Part shown: piece by piece, positions 1 through 11,451 of the stretch
Layout of the letters: every line of letters begins with the position of its first letter
Numbering within the stretch: position 1 is the stretch's first letter
From: Enchytraeus crypticus
Taxonomy: Eukaryota > Annelida > Clitellata > Enchytraeida > Enchytraeidae
Length of the DNA stretch: 64,000 nucleotides
Assembly: GCA_905160935.1 (NCBI GenBank)
Contig: CAJHZI010000308.1
Span: 261,001-325,000 of the forward strand
Direction: 5' to 3'
Translations under genes and position numbers: made by a program
The notes under the pieces: generated by a model
What the model was told of the DNA's origin: nothing
Database searches by the model: none
Seen by the model: the letters and a program-made list of their open reading frames with translations, nothing else

Positions 1-600
1 CTTTTCCATCATAGATTCAACTTGTCTAACCTGAGTGTCTATTAGTCACCGGACATTTATTTGGTACTACTTAGGATCTCTTTCTTAGTTTTCTCATTCA
101 CACATATTTTGCAGATAGCTTTGGACCATCGATTTGTAGTGATATCTTCTGCAGGAACATCCCTGATACATTCCTTGAAAGAAGAAAGTTGTTAAACCCC
201 TTCTAGTTCTTACAGAAATAAAAAGTATGCGCTAAACTCTATGCTTGGGGTCAGTTAGCGATGCCTTCCAAGAGACGTAAAATCAAAGTCCGGTCTATTC
301 CTACAACCATAAGAATGAAGGAATATATATTAAACAATTCAATTCCTCTGACAGCAGGAGCATGCTAACTGCTCATGCAGAAATTATTTAATTTTACGGC
401 AATTTTGTGACAATGAGATGACCTTATAGTCTCCTGATAAATATGATCCCAGTTAAGGTTTCCTTCAACTTTTACATTTACATGTACATACAGGATAAGA
501 GCTCCAGAATATTGCACACTTAAAATTACAGTATACAACACTAAAACTGATATAGACTAACACTCAGTTTCAAATTACGCCTTCACACACTATTCGGCGC
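1..600. other. Left-edge stretch, presumed TCP11L1 intron
   Basis: AT-rich sequence after the last visible TCP11L1 exon, whose donor lies at 655-656. I see no open frame resembling the missing C-terminal TCP11 domain and no recognisable repeat. Confidence 0.4.
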
Positions 601-656
601 TTAAGTCAAATAACTCATATAACAAACACATAAACCCACCTGCACTGAAAACATAC

Positions 657-3600
657 CTCAGGATAAACTCTGTCAGCAACCCAGTCCAGTAGTTCCACAT
701 AAGCTGAGTTTACAACCGTCCTAGTCTGTATCACTTTCTCAGCCTTACAGTCAGCAGCAGACCCTTCTGCTGCCCCAGCTGTATGACTAGACGGATTAAT
801 CCCTGCTGCAGGATCAGCAACGGTCATAGAAGATGTCACGGTAGCCGGGCTCGGAGCTGCTGCTCCAGAGTCTGCTGTTGACACTGCTGCAGATACTTGA
901 TTAGCAGCTGCTGCTAGGCCTACTGAGCTACTAGCAGCAGTTGTACTACTTGACACGTACACTTGGGGTCCAGAGCTCATGTAATTATTGCGAGAAGAGC
1001 CTCTGAATTTCTCGTAATGTCTTCTGAGCCAATGTCTAGTGAACTCTAAGCCATCTACTCCATTGTCTATAGCACACACATAAACAATACAGAGGTGTAC
1101 ACATATATCCTCACATCATTCCACACATACATACAGTTGTTGATTATCTACAGAGATCAACACATTCATCCAAAACAATACACATACATATCATACCAAA
1201 GAGTTGTACGTTATCTTTTTTTCGTATAGTTACGCACATGACATACCGCAAGTGTTTACATAGTTTCCCTTCTTAGTTGCTGTTTTTGTAGTTTTCGTTA
1301 TTTCCTCCATTCCTCTCCATGGTTATAAGTAATCATTGCCTTTTGTTGGCGCATCAATTGCAGCCGGCGCAGATTTAAGAATAATCTTCCCACACCCTCG
1401 GGATGTTTTCTTTCAAAGCTCTTAACACTCGGTCTTCCAAGGCGTTCGCCCTCTAAGTACTAACCGGCGCAATGGAGCTTAATTTCGTTCAACTGACGCG
1501 CAGCTTAACCGAGTGCGCTAAATCCCACCCCTGCAGAGGCTTTTATTACAATGTCAGTACTAGGAGTTCTCATAACGTTGTTAATACACTATGAACTGAA
1601 TGCCTATTATCATTGCCATTGAATGTCTCAATAGCGCAGTGGTTAGAGGTGTCAGGTAACATCATAAATTTTTCAATGACATATCCTGAGGTGAATTGAA
1701 CTCTCGTTGTTTCGATTCCCGGCCGCACTGATCTGAGAGTAAGATCTCAGACATTCAGAAGACTGATTACAAGGAAAATGGACGAAATTGCCTAAATTGA
1801 TGCTAGACATCAAAACTGCCTTTATAACTACAATTTAAAATAAGCTTACTTATCCACAGATGCACTATTTTAAAAAATAACAAGATTAAACTTCAATTTC
1901 TTCTAAATTATGACATTTTAAAGAATAACAACTACAACAGTAGCAACAATTAGCGTGTTCCAGTCATCATTGACAGCGTCACACATTATAGAACTATTCA
2001 AGCCAGTGCATATCAAATTCTAAACACTAAGATAAAAAAAGAAACAAAAAGATGAGAGATAGATATTAATTATTAAAGGCCTAGAAATATTCTTTCAATA
2101 GTTTTAATTCGTGCAACGGTATATTACAGAAACATGGGATCTAACAGAACACAACACAGTTCTAGCAATACTACAAAGAGCAGTATGAATTCAATAAATT
2201 TCATACAAATATCGTTATATTTACACTATACATTTACATATTTAAATATCTTTTGGTATAACAAATAAATAAGATCAAAATTCAGCAGGCACAACTGCAT
2301 AACTATACAGGTTCTTTCAAGTTAACATTATCATCAGTCTCAATTAGTAGGTATAGCTGAAAGTAACAATACATGTTCCATCAAGCTAAATAGACTAATT
2401 TCTATTAACAAGATATTAGCATAATTAAAACATTTAAGTAAAATAAATAAAACACAGTAATAATATTTCACAATGGAACAGTATATGAAGACTTAATTAC
2501 AAGAACACAGGTTCTAACCTAAATTTCATAACCGTTGGTTAAATTGATAAAAATTACAACTTCAAACTTTAGAACTTCCACAAAATAATCTTACAACAAT
2601 CGAATATACCATATGCATTATTTAAGTGACTATGACAGTATTAATACCACTTTCATCGCCAGGCTGAATAGCTATAGGTTATATGGCAGCCTTTCTTTTC
2701 AACCACTCTATGATCTACAGGACAAAGACCTAACCAATTTGCCGCGAAATTAGTATTAGTACTACAGTTAGAGTTACAAATGCACTGTGATACAAAACGA
2801 TAAATGAAATAATAATAAAAAAACACATAAATACACACTTACCTTTTTGAGTGCTAAGTAGTGAATTAAACTTGTTTCTCTCATACTCCGCTGAATGCTG
2901 CTTGAGTATAGGACGCAGCTGAGAGATAGTGAAGTTTACCATATCCAACTTCATCTGAGCCAATAACTCACTTATCTGCCTACAATACACAATACGTCAA
3001 ACCTAACTTTATCTGAGCCAATAACTCACTTATCTGCCTACAATAAACAATAGGTCAAATCGAACTTTACCTGAGCCAATAACTCACTTGCCTGCCTACA
3101 ATACACATCATATCTAACTTCGTCTGAGCTAATAACTCACCTATATTCCTACAAATGTACATTATGTCTAGTATAACTTTCAAGATGATGTTATCACCAA
3201 GTCATGCATATCTATACTTAGAGCGAAACCATCAAAATATAAAAATTAGGAACTATTGCAATTTACTTTACAATTGAACACAATGGATTAAGCCCAGAAA
3301 ATTAAATAAAATTTCTCAATTATTTAAACAGTGGCATATTGCTTGCACTCAACAAATTGAACGTGACATTTGTTCACATGTAATTTTGTTTTTGAGTAGC
3401 AGCTCAGCCTTACAGCTACATTTAAGGCCAGGTATAGTGTCCCGCCATTCATCCTATTGAGGGCTCTTAACGAAGTACAATTTAAAAATAAAACTAATAA
3501 AATTACACATACGTTACATTAAATATACATTATGTTAATTGGAATTTAATATATAATAAAATTTTAAAAGATTTTTTAAATGAATAATTTAATAATTTCA

Positions 3601-6304
3601 TTAACACTAAGTTAACATTTACTTGTATAGAGTAAGAATATTCGTTTCTGTCCTCAATGCAGAGATCTGTTCATCTCTGACTGGAGCACAAAGCAAGCTC
3701 ATGACTCCTATCACATAGTCTGCGTAGTAATGAAAGTCTACTCCTCCATGCTCCGCCTTCTGCTCTATGAGTGGCAGGTCTAGAACAGCCTCTATCTGAG
3801 CTCTTAGTCTCACATGCTGTGGAAGCAGCAACTCCAGTAGATTCTAAAATCAATCAATCAATCAGTCAATTCATTAGTCAATCAATTAACCAAAGCAATG
3901 AAATCCCATGATAACAAACTAGGTGGTATTTGTAAGTATGTAAAGTAATATTAAGAAAATAGAATTACGAGAAAGATTACGTACAGATTTGACATCAGCT
4001 ATCAGCTTGATAGAGTAGCTATGATCATCTGGCTCAGTTCGTAGCTTTTCCTCCAGTATATCCCAGAATGCCTGACTCACCACATGACCTATCCGACCTT
4101 CTAAGCTGTTTGCGTACATATCAGAAATAATATTAATAGTTACTACTATAATGGTTATTAACAGAATTCTAATAAACCTTGCAGTAGGCTACAGTAACAG
4201 CATATTATTTTTATATTATTTTAATGCCTTTTCACCATGTGAACAAAAAGTCCCAATATGAATGGAACTTTTTTTTAAAGCTTTACCAGCAATTTATAGA
4301 GTTATAAACTTGTGATATAAAGATTTACACAGACCGCTATTCTGAACAACTGAAACAAATCAGCTTGCTGTAGGTGACAGCAATAAGGTCGACAAGCCAA
4401 ATATTGAACTTATAATTATTTTATTAATATCAAATAAATACAAAATTGCAATTAAAATGTACAGTAACATTATCATTAGTGATATAACTTCATAGCTAGG
4501 CTGAACGGCTAAGAATATAAGGAACAAGAAGCCTCAGGTTCTATTTCCACCAGATGGTTTCCTACAGTCTCTTAATGTACAACTGGAGACAGATCAAAAG
4601 CGTATAACTCAAAAAATAACTCCTCCAAATATTCATAAAAATTTATTTTCATGCACATCGACATACAATGGCACCACCAATGCATCTAGCGTTCAAAGTC
4701 TTTCTTCTCTACTGCTTTTCTCCTCCATTCTTCCTTCTAAGATAATTTAGCAACCATCCTGTCTTATAATATACTCCTACCATTTCCACTTTCTATCTGT
4801 TTCCTATCTGTAAAAACTCCATTCAACACTTCTACATTTGCAACTTTGTCAATTCTCCTAATCTTCCATATTGTTCTCCACAGACATGTTTCCAGTGTTT
4901 CACGCTTCCAAATATCTACCTTACTTAATGTTCAGGTTCCTACATTCCGAATTACCTTTAATTTAAGGAAACACTTATTAAGTTTTGGTTTTAGACATAT
5001 AGTGCCATGCAATATCTACGGCTTACCAGACATTATGTTATTTTTAGACAGTCTTCCTAATTTTTCAATGGATATTATATGCATTTTGCAGATCAATAAG
5101 CATATTGAAGAGGAAAGAAAAGAAAACATGATAAAAGAAGAGGAAGAAAGATTAATAGTAAAGAGATTAAAAATGCATAATACCTCTCAGGAGAATGTTT
5201 GCTTGCCTCAATTCTGAAGTCATCGTTAACAGCAATCTCATGAGCCAGGGTCAAATCAGTTACACCATTAGCCATCTTCATTATATCATCTAGGTTCATA
5301 AACCTAGGTGGTGAAGCTGATATGCATAAACAGTAACCCCAGAATGTAACAGTACACATAGTAATAATACATATATAAATACTCAAACTTTTATAATCGC
5401 CATCTTCCCTTAAATTCCAGTTGAACTGTGGTTGGGACATAGAAAATTATGTAGCAATTTCGGGAGCTTAGGTGCTCACCAATCAAATGCCCTTTCTGAT
5501 ATTGGTTTGGAATGGGATTCTTTGAAGAAATCTGAAATTAATTATCTGCAAAAATAAAAGATGCTTGCATACTGCAACAAAAAGTTACTACCTTTTGTTG
5601 CAGTATGTGAGCATATGGAGTTACTCGAACCAACTCGCTTTTTGTCCTTTGGCCTAGATAACAGGATGTTATTAATTTAGCTAATTAGCACGAGAAGGAA
5701 AATCTTATCAATGTCACACAGTTAATTAGGTCATCAATTAACTTAATATGTACTATATACCAACTGAATATTTTCCAAGATTAAATTTTACTGTACCAAT
5801 GCACAAATAATAAAGCAGTAAAACAGTAATGTGATTAAAAAACAAAGAAGCTTGCAGTATCATGCTATTCATATATTCCAGATATTTTAAAAGTTCTGTT
5901 CAAATACTAACTATAGATAATATTCACATAAATATTAATCCATGTGTCCTAGTATTTACTAACTCTGTACTAATAAGAGTACAGTCAAGATATTGTATGC
6001 TAAGTAATGTTACAATATGTAACATTATTTAAATTCTGCAAGTACAGAAGTTTCTACTTCAATAAGTCCACATAAAAGACTATAAAGGCTTTAAAAACCG
6101 ACCTGCCACTGATTCATGAAGTTGATTCCTTCCTGTATCGCACATCTGCTGAGGCAGTGAAATGGACGCTCCTGTGTCAACTTTACGTCGTTTCTCTGCT
6201 CCGCCCACCTCATCTGTCACCTGCCCATCACTTTCTAACTCCTCTCTTCCACCAATTGATGAATCATTTGCCTCACCCTTTGGTTGATCTTCATTATTAG
6301 ACAT
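657..6304 (-). CDS. TCP11L1: TCP11-like protein (TCP11L1 family), six exons, C-terminus off the left edge
   Basis: Exons on the minus strand are 6304-6103, 5316-5184, 4105-3985, 3843-3623, 2979-2843 and 1066-657. All have GT-AG borders and matching phases (1, 2, 0, 2, 1, 0), giving 408 codons so far. The start ATG at 6304 opens a 67-residue polar, acidic leader. Family signatures follow in order: SPPRFMNLDDIM with GVTDLTLAHEIAV, QAFWDILEEKL, LLLPQHVRLRAQIEAVLDL, LLCAPVRDEQI, LAQMKLDMVNFTISQLRP and SAYVELLDWV. These match the vertebrate TCP11L1 order as I remember it. Family members are about 500 residues, so roughly 100 or more residues should lie left of position 1; I found no further exon in 1-600. 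The last exon carries an Ala/Ser/Thr-rich low-complexity insert of about 80 residues (730-960) that looks lineage-specific. TCP11 proteins are linked to cAMP/PKA signalling in sperm; the TCP11L1 role is poorly known. Confidence 0.87.
1195..1545 (+). repeat. Dispersed repeat, about 350 bp, intronic copy
   Basis: This block is present in inverted orientation at 6325-6655. Shared words include GTTTTCGTTATTTCCTCCAT, CCTTTTGTTGGCGC and TTCAACTGACGCGCAGCTTA. Identity looks high but not perfect, with the middle diverged most. It lies in the last visible TCP11L1 intron. A short third relic is at about 38325-38415. No transposase or RT frame is present, so it is a non-autonomous element of unknown class. 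Confidence 0.65.
1625..1770 (+). mobile_element. tRNA-derived SINE, family B
   Basis: An A-box-like AATAGCGCAGTGGTTAGAGG is followed by a B-box-like GTTTCGATTCC. The distal part reads ATCTGAGAGTAAGATCTCAG and recurs at 22300-22475, 24095-24235 and 46135-46262. It lies in a TCP11L1 intron. It lacks a tRNA cloverleaf and occurs in several diverged copies, so it is a SINE and not a tRNA gene. Confidence 0.6.
1771..2842. other. AT-rich intron, TCP11L1
   Basis: I see no coding signal here. A short minus-strand relic of the CR1-like LINE 3-prime tail is at about 1946-1995 (a diverged copy of the AGAGTGCTAC-AGTCATCA-TGACA tail). Confidence 0.4.
2947..3160 (-). repeat. Four tandem copies of an exon start with its splice acceptor
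   Basis: A unit of 58, 58 and 53 bp begins at 2947, 3005, 3063 and 3116. The first copy is the genuine 3-prime splice site and opening codons (QISELLAQMK) of TCP11L1 exon 5. The next copies, in the upstream intron, repeat the exon start; copies two and three keep the TAG-GCAG acceptor, and copy four is more eroded. The duplicated unit therefore carries decoy acceptors. In copy two the frame runs on into a stop, so use of that acceptor alone would probably truncate the protein. Confidence 0.8.
5385..5530 (+). mobile_element. SINE family C fragment
   Basis: The stretch matches the family whose longest copy is 52925-53218: CATCTTCCCTTAAATTCCAG, then TAGCAATTTCGGGAGCTTAGG, then GCTCACCAATC. Part of the dispersed middle is deleted. 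It lies in the first TCP11L1 introns. Confidence 0.6.
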
Positions 6305-6324
6305 TATCTAAATTCACTGCGATC

Positions 6325-6655
6325 TGCAGTTGGGGGGGATTTAGCGCACTCAGTTAAGCTGCGCGTCAGTTGAACGAAGTAAAGCCACGCTGCACGCGGT
6401 TAGTAAATTGTGGGCGACCACTTGGGAAGACCGCGTGTAGACAGCTTTGAAAGTAAACAATCCCCAGGGTGTTGGAGGTTATTCTTAAATCCGCGCCGGC
6501 TGCTGTTGGAGCGCCAACAAAAGGCAACGATTACTAATAACCATGGAAAGGAATGGAGGAAATAACGAAAACTACAAAAACAGAAACTTAAGAAAGGAAA
6601 ACATTGTAAACACATGCGGTATGTCATGTGTGTAACTATACGGAATAAAAATTTT
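6325..6655 (-). repeat. Dispersed repeat copy covering the TCP11L1 upstream region
   Basis: This is the inverted partner of the block at 1195-1545. It starts about 20 bp upstream of the TCP11L1 ATG, so the promoter and any 5-prime UTR either lie within it or were displaced by it. It is richer in CpG than its surroundings (GCGCACTC, CTGCGCGTCAG, CCGCGCCGG). No TATA box is obvious at a canonical distance. Confidence 0.6.
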
Positions 6656-6929
6656 AAATTTAAAAAAGTTAATAAAGCATAAATATTTGAAACAACTAAT
6701 TAAATAAATCTTAACTAATTAACCGATAGAAAAGAATGCTATAGTTTTCAAAGTTAAATGCAATGAATGGATATATATTTAATTTCTCCTACATAAGATG
6801 AAGTCAGTGATAAAAAGTGAATTAGATTTTCTAACTTTTCTAACTTAAGTGATCACAGAACAAGGACTAGTTTTAAATAAATTTGCTTACTGGGACAAAA
6901 AGTAAAGCTATAGTATTTGATCCTATCTT

Positions 6930-7013
6930 ATCATCATCATCATCTTCCCTTAAATCCCAGTTTAACCAGGGTCGGGATACGAATAGACTTTCTCCAGTCC
7001 TCCCTGTCCCACA

Positions 7014-7045
<32 letters not shown>
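6930..7045 (+). mobile_element. SINE family C, 5-prime part, followed by (TTA)n
   Basis: CATCATCATCTTCCCTTAAA and CAGGGTCGGGATACGAATAG are the conserved start of SINE family C. The copy is cut short and runs into a (TTA)n tract that meets the tail of the LINE at 7046. Confidence 0.6.
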
Positions 7046-7082
<37 letters not shown>

Positions 7083-9800
7083 GCCCTGGGCTGTAAAGGG
7101 CCCTGGGCTAAAAAATAAGATAAAAGAGACTTTATTTAATTAAAAGTTTTTAAAAAAGCGATTAAAATAATTCCTCTGCACTCTGGGAAGCCGCTTTAGC
7201 CAAAGTGCCACTGAAGCAGACTGCATTGAATCGCTGGAGAGCAATAGACAGTCGCTGCCACAGAAAAGATTTTTCGCGCTTATCACCAGTAATGGCGCTG
7301 GTCCTCCTGCCTATTTCGTCAATAAAGTCTGATGCGAGAGAGTTGATGGGCCCCAGGGTCTCAAAGGCAATAGGCATGAAGATATAGTTGCCAGAGATTT
7401 CGGCATACTTCAGAGTTTTCCTATTAGCCGCGGCCTCTGCTGCAGCACCAGCAGCAGCGCAAGAAAGGCCGAGATTGCTAACGGAGAAAGTGTCCGTAAC
7501 AGTGACGTCCCAGCTAACACACTTCCCCTCTGCCCATGGTATTTGAGAGACACCGTCTGGACGTTTACCATCAGTGCGGATCAATCCCAGGGGCTCTTTA
7601 ATGGCTGGGATATTCGCTCGACTCAGGGCGCGCCAGATCAAGTCGTTTATGAACTGATGTCTGCTGATTCTGCCGGCACTACGCTTGCACGACAGGCCGT
7701 GAATGCCTAACGCATTGACTGAGACACCACAAATGCAGTTGTGTGGCTCACATAAGGTAGTGCCCAGACGAAGACCGGCCGCGACTCTGACTGCTTCGTC
7801 GTCCAGACGGAGGCCGCATGATGAGATTGGTAAAGCCTTGATCCAGTCTCCACTATGGGGGGCCGACACTGCGAGCAGCCGCGCCTTTTCTTGTGGCAAA
7901 AGTGGCTTCGCCAGGAGTTCCGTGTGCAAAGCAGTAGTGACCTTTGAGTCCCAAGCCTTCATGCTATTAGCCGTCATACCGATTGGAGGTTCGGATGTGG
8001 ACAGAGCAGTCCAAATGCCCTGAATCCTGGATATCTCCAAGTCGGGAATTTGAAAGAATCCGGAAAGGATTGAATCCTGTAGAACGCCAGTCCCCGCGGC
8101 TGAAGCCAAAAAGGCAGAAGGTGCCAGCGACGAGACAGAGCGTATACCCAATCCTCCGTAGCATATTGGCAGGCTAGCCTGAATCCATTGAGCTTCGTTA
8201 ACATTAATATTAACGATGCTACTGAGCGACTTTCGCATGATGGAATCATAATTCTGCAATGCTGGATGACCCGCACATGGAGAGGCACGCAATAAGAATA
8301 TGAGTTTTGAAGAACCTACACAGCTCCGCAATATCGTTAGAGCGTCGTGTGCGGAGATGAGCTTCAACCGGCTCGCGGCTCTCTCTAGTTTAGAGCACTG
8401 AGTATTGAGAGCCAAATCCATAGCTTGACCCGTCTGCAATGGAGCTCCAAGTAGACTGGCTTCGACAGGCTTTACACGAATGAATGATTGATGGCCGGAA
8501 AGTTACTGTCGGATCGAGTGGTAATGAGCTCACATTTATTTATATTCAGGCTTAGCCCCAAAGCCTTTCCCGCAACCATCAGCCTTGAGATATCATCCGC
8601 CACAGTAGACTCAACCCCGCCCACAGTTATGTCGTCTAAGTAACCTATTTTCAGAGAAGAAGATAGCGACTGGAGCAACGGGTGTATTGTCAAACTGAAC
8701 AGGAGAGGGCCCAAAGGGTCACCCTGTTGTACCCCCTCGCTAGACATGATCACCCGTTGACCGAAACGTAGAACACTTGGGTCTTCATAGGACAGACGGC
8801 AGAAAGGCCCCAGCTCAGGTAGTGAAGAGTCTACAGCTTCTAGCATGGGAACCCTTTTCAGGGAGTTGAAAGCGTTGCAAAAGTCCAGTTTAGCCACTAC
8901 CCAATCGTCTGGCATGCTGCTAATGAATCGACGGGTGGCATGCACGGCGGCTTCACAACCTCCTTTGACACCCACGCCTACCTGGATAGGTTGAAGAGAG
9001 TTTGAGAGCCTGTCTAGGGCGAAGGAATTAGCACATTTGGCAGCGATCCTGCGCCAAGAGTAGCCCACAGCAATCGGTCTAAGCCCGCCGGTCTTTTTCT
9101 TCAGAGCAATCAGGTTGGCTCCAAAAAGAAACGGCTTGACTTCCTGATGACATTTACCCAGCAAAAGGAGATTTACAAAACCGGTAATGGCTGTTAGAGT
9201 CTCCCTGCCCATTATGGGGCACGTCACCAGCTGCAGGATGTGCTGAGGCCTCAGACCATCCGGGCCCCCAGAAGAACCGGCGGGGAAACTTTTCACGGCT
9301 TTCATTACCTCCGCTTCAGTGACTTGGAGCGTATTCGCTTGGGGAGAGGCTGAGCTAAGAAGACTTCGGGGTGTACTGACCGCTGATGGATGTTTCAGAC
9401 TCAGCTCTCTGTAAGTTTCATCATTATTCGGGGCCAGCGACTCTTCTGAGCACAGGATTCGCACGGCTGCTCTTAAATTTCCGTCTTCGATCTTTGAGGT
9501 CACTATGGATCGGAGGGATTCCTCAGGAGTACGCGGCCTGGAAGATTTGCGAAACTTCGCTCTTTCGTCATCTGAAACAGGAACTTCCACCCCGGACACT
9601 CTTTTGCGAATCAAGGACGCCATATTGTGCCTTTTCCCTGTTCTTTTAGGTGCTAGCAATATGTCTTCGCCAATGGCAAGAAGAGATTTCCATGCTTCTA
9701 AGTCGTCCACGCACTTAGAGATTCTATCAAGTATATTTATCAAGTAGGTGGCGCAAGTGGCTCGAACAGATTTAGGAATATGCTTGATAGTACCACTGGT
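7046..9800 (-). mobile_element. Non-LTR retrotransposon (LINE) with RT and restriction-like endonuclease
   Basis: The element lies on the minus strand. Its 3-prime end is a poly(A) run of about 35 bases (poly-T at 7044-7078), as expected for target-primed insertion. Both ends abut (TTA)n tracts (about 7012-7045 and 9799-9825), which suggests insertion into, or duplication of, a TAA microsatellite. The body encodes reverse transcriptase and a C-terminal endonuclease split by one frameshift near 8470. The clade is not certain. The YLDD active site and the C-terminal C-x-C...H-x3-C plus RPDG motif fit an RLE-type clade better than an APE-type one. Confidence 0.8.
7162..8470 (-). pseudogene. LINE C-terminal part with zinc knuckle and endonuclease-like motif
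   Basis: This continues the frame from 8472-9845 after a frameshift. About residues 235-255 hold a CICG...GIHGLSC cluster (C-x-C-x9-H-x3-C), followed by RHQFINDLIWRAL, GKRPDGVSQIPW and SWDVTVTD. The RPDG and D-V-T-V-D residues resemble the PD-(D/E)XK core of restriction-like endonucleases in early-branching LINEs. No ATG opens the frame, as expected for a frameshifted continuation. Confidence 0.75.
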
Positions 9801-9845
9801 AATTATTATTATTATTATTATTATTCCTTTTCCAAAGTAAGTCAT
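8472..9845 (-). pseudogene. LINE reverse transcriptase, N-terminal and central part, frameshifted
   Basis: Read downwards, the frame shows GPDGLRPQHIL, LIALKKKTGGLRPIAVG, VAKLDFCNAFNSL (first catalytic Asp), EGVQQGDPLGPLLFSL and GYLDDITVGG (catalytic YLDD in place of the usual YADD). The frame stops at 8472, just after the thumb region, where the downstream product continues in another frame. The first 20 or so codons near 9845 are partly encoded by the (ATT)n tract and are unlikely to be native. The copy is recent enough to keep long frames but would not make a full polyprotein. Confidence 0.8.
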
Positions 9846-9849
9846 AAAC

Positions 9850-10780
9850 TGAAGGATAGCCTACTTAGCTCAAAAATGAACAAACCTTTGTTCGTTTGTG
9901 AGATTTTGATACTAATCCGGCTTTCAAGCTTGCAATTCTATAAGATAATTAGCCGTAAAGTTAATTTTGCGATGTTACTATTAGGAGATGTTATAAATTG
10001 AAGGAAGAATAAACGCGTTGTAATATAATAGTTTATACGATTTTATTTGTTTATATTATTGACATAGAGATAAACTCGTAAAGCCACAGCATAGGCTCCT
10101 GTTAACTGAAAGCAAACCAAGTTGGAAAGTTACTGAAAGTCTATACTGTAGAAATCAACAACAACAACAGGTTGAAGAATACCACCTTGTCATCCACTCT
10201 GGGAAAGTGTGTTTGTATTCGTATGTGTGTGTGCATTTGTGTGCATGCGTTGGTGTGTGAAATGAAAACATTTTATTAATATGTTAATACACTTGTATTT
10301 CTTATTAGAGTTTTCTGTGATTGAGGCATAGCTCTGGAAGGAGGATATGCCATATACGTTTGCTATGCGAAGAATTAAAGATAGCCGTAATATAGAAATA
10401 TTTTCATTCTTTGACGAGCATATATTACTGGTATCACGCGAAAGCTTGCTCTTATTGTGCTGAAGGCAGTAACGATCAGTGATTAGCAACCGTATCGACT
10501 TACGCTGTAAACAAGCAGACACTGTGATCCAAGCAGACTATGTCAGTTTGCTGTAGCAAACTATAGATCAGTTCATCTAGTGTATAGTGCGATATTTTTG
10601 CTTTATTACTTTCGTTCTTAATATTCATTTGCCTTAATAATATGATGTGACCTAAAATTAATTGCAATATATATCTGTTATACTTGCTGTTGTATTTAGT
10701 ATAATATCTTTAATCACTTATGATTATTTCTTGAATGAATCAAATTGCGTCTATGTAGCAATGTTATACACAGTTCCCCC
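9850..10780. other. Unassigned AT-rich stretch
   Basis: A 110-codon minus-strand frame (10190-10522) has a low-complexity His/Thr/Asn stretch from a GTGT-rich tract and no family match I recognise. Nothing else is supported here. Confidence 0.4.
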
Positions 10781-10784
10781 AAAA

Positions 10785-11260
10785 ATGAGACAAGTTTGAG
10801 CGTTAGTATCTCCGTCTCGAAGAAAGCAAATTTAACTAAATTCTATACTTAATTTAAGATATATATAGAATAAAAAATTTCAAAATGTGGTGATGATATC
10901 AACAACGGTCCATAAGTTATAGCGTTCGGGGTGTATTTTTACCCAAATTCAGACGTTCTTAACATGGCGGCGGTGCCTAACTTTAGAGACGTAAACGAGC
11001 GCGTCACGCACAAAATTGCTGCTTATTCTAGTAAATCGTATAATGTCGTTACGTAATTACTGCCTTGCTAATTAAGAACGCTTGAATGTTGGCATATATC
11101 TATCAAACGCTAGATAGGCCTATAACTTAATAACCATTGTAGATATCATCATCAAATTTTCTATTCCGTATACATATTTCATTGAATATAAAATTTGGTT
11201 AAATTTTCTTTTTAAAAAAATTCGGAGATATTAACGTTAAAAATTGACTAATTTTTTCTG
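10785..11260. mobile_element. Foldback (long inverted repeat) element
   Basis: The left arm (about 10790-10930) and right arm (about 11100-11250) are inverted copies at roughly 75 percent identity by eye. Shared words are TAGTATCTCCG / TTAATATCTCCG, AAATTTAAC-AAATT, TGATGATATC and AAGTTATA. The 170-bp centre is CpG-rich (CATGGCGGCGGTG, GAGCGCGTCACGC). No coding frame is present. It looks like a non-autonomous DNA transposon; the exact ends and target duplication were not resolved. Confidence 0.6.
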
Positions 11261-11451
11261 ATTTCTTACCAGATTCTGATCAAAGCTATATCTGTTTCCA
11301 AATTTGTTATAATATAAACATTATTAGAATCCTAATAATTATAATAGCTGCAATTAGCATCTACAATTTTGCGTATGTCTCTTTGTCATAAACTATTGTT
11401 GAAGCTGAGGCTTATTTTTTCCGAATACGACTATAATATTGGACTATTATA

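Noticed and set aside
1625..1770. tRNA gene from A and B boxes
   Set aside because: No cloverleaf or acceptor stem can be drawn, and the sequence recurs in diverged copies with a common 3-prime part, so it is a SINE.
4846..5217. 123-codon plus-strand frame
   Set aside because: It lies antisense to a TCP11L1 exon and intron, has no recognisable motif, and ends in exon-complement codons. It is a shadow frame.
6400..6627. 75-codon minus frame upstream of TCP11L1
   Set aside because: It falls entirely in the dispersed repeat and its sister copy at 1195 does not keep the frame.
7205..8177. Plus-strand frames of 60-106 codons over the LINE
   Set aside because: They are antisense to the RT and endonuclease frames and have no motifs.
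10190..10522. 110-codon minus frame
   Set aside because: No motif, a low-complexity C-terminus from a GTGT tract, and no splice or promoter context.
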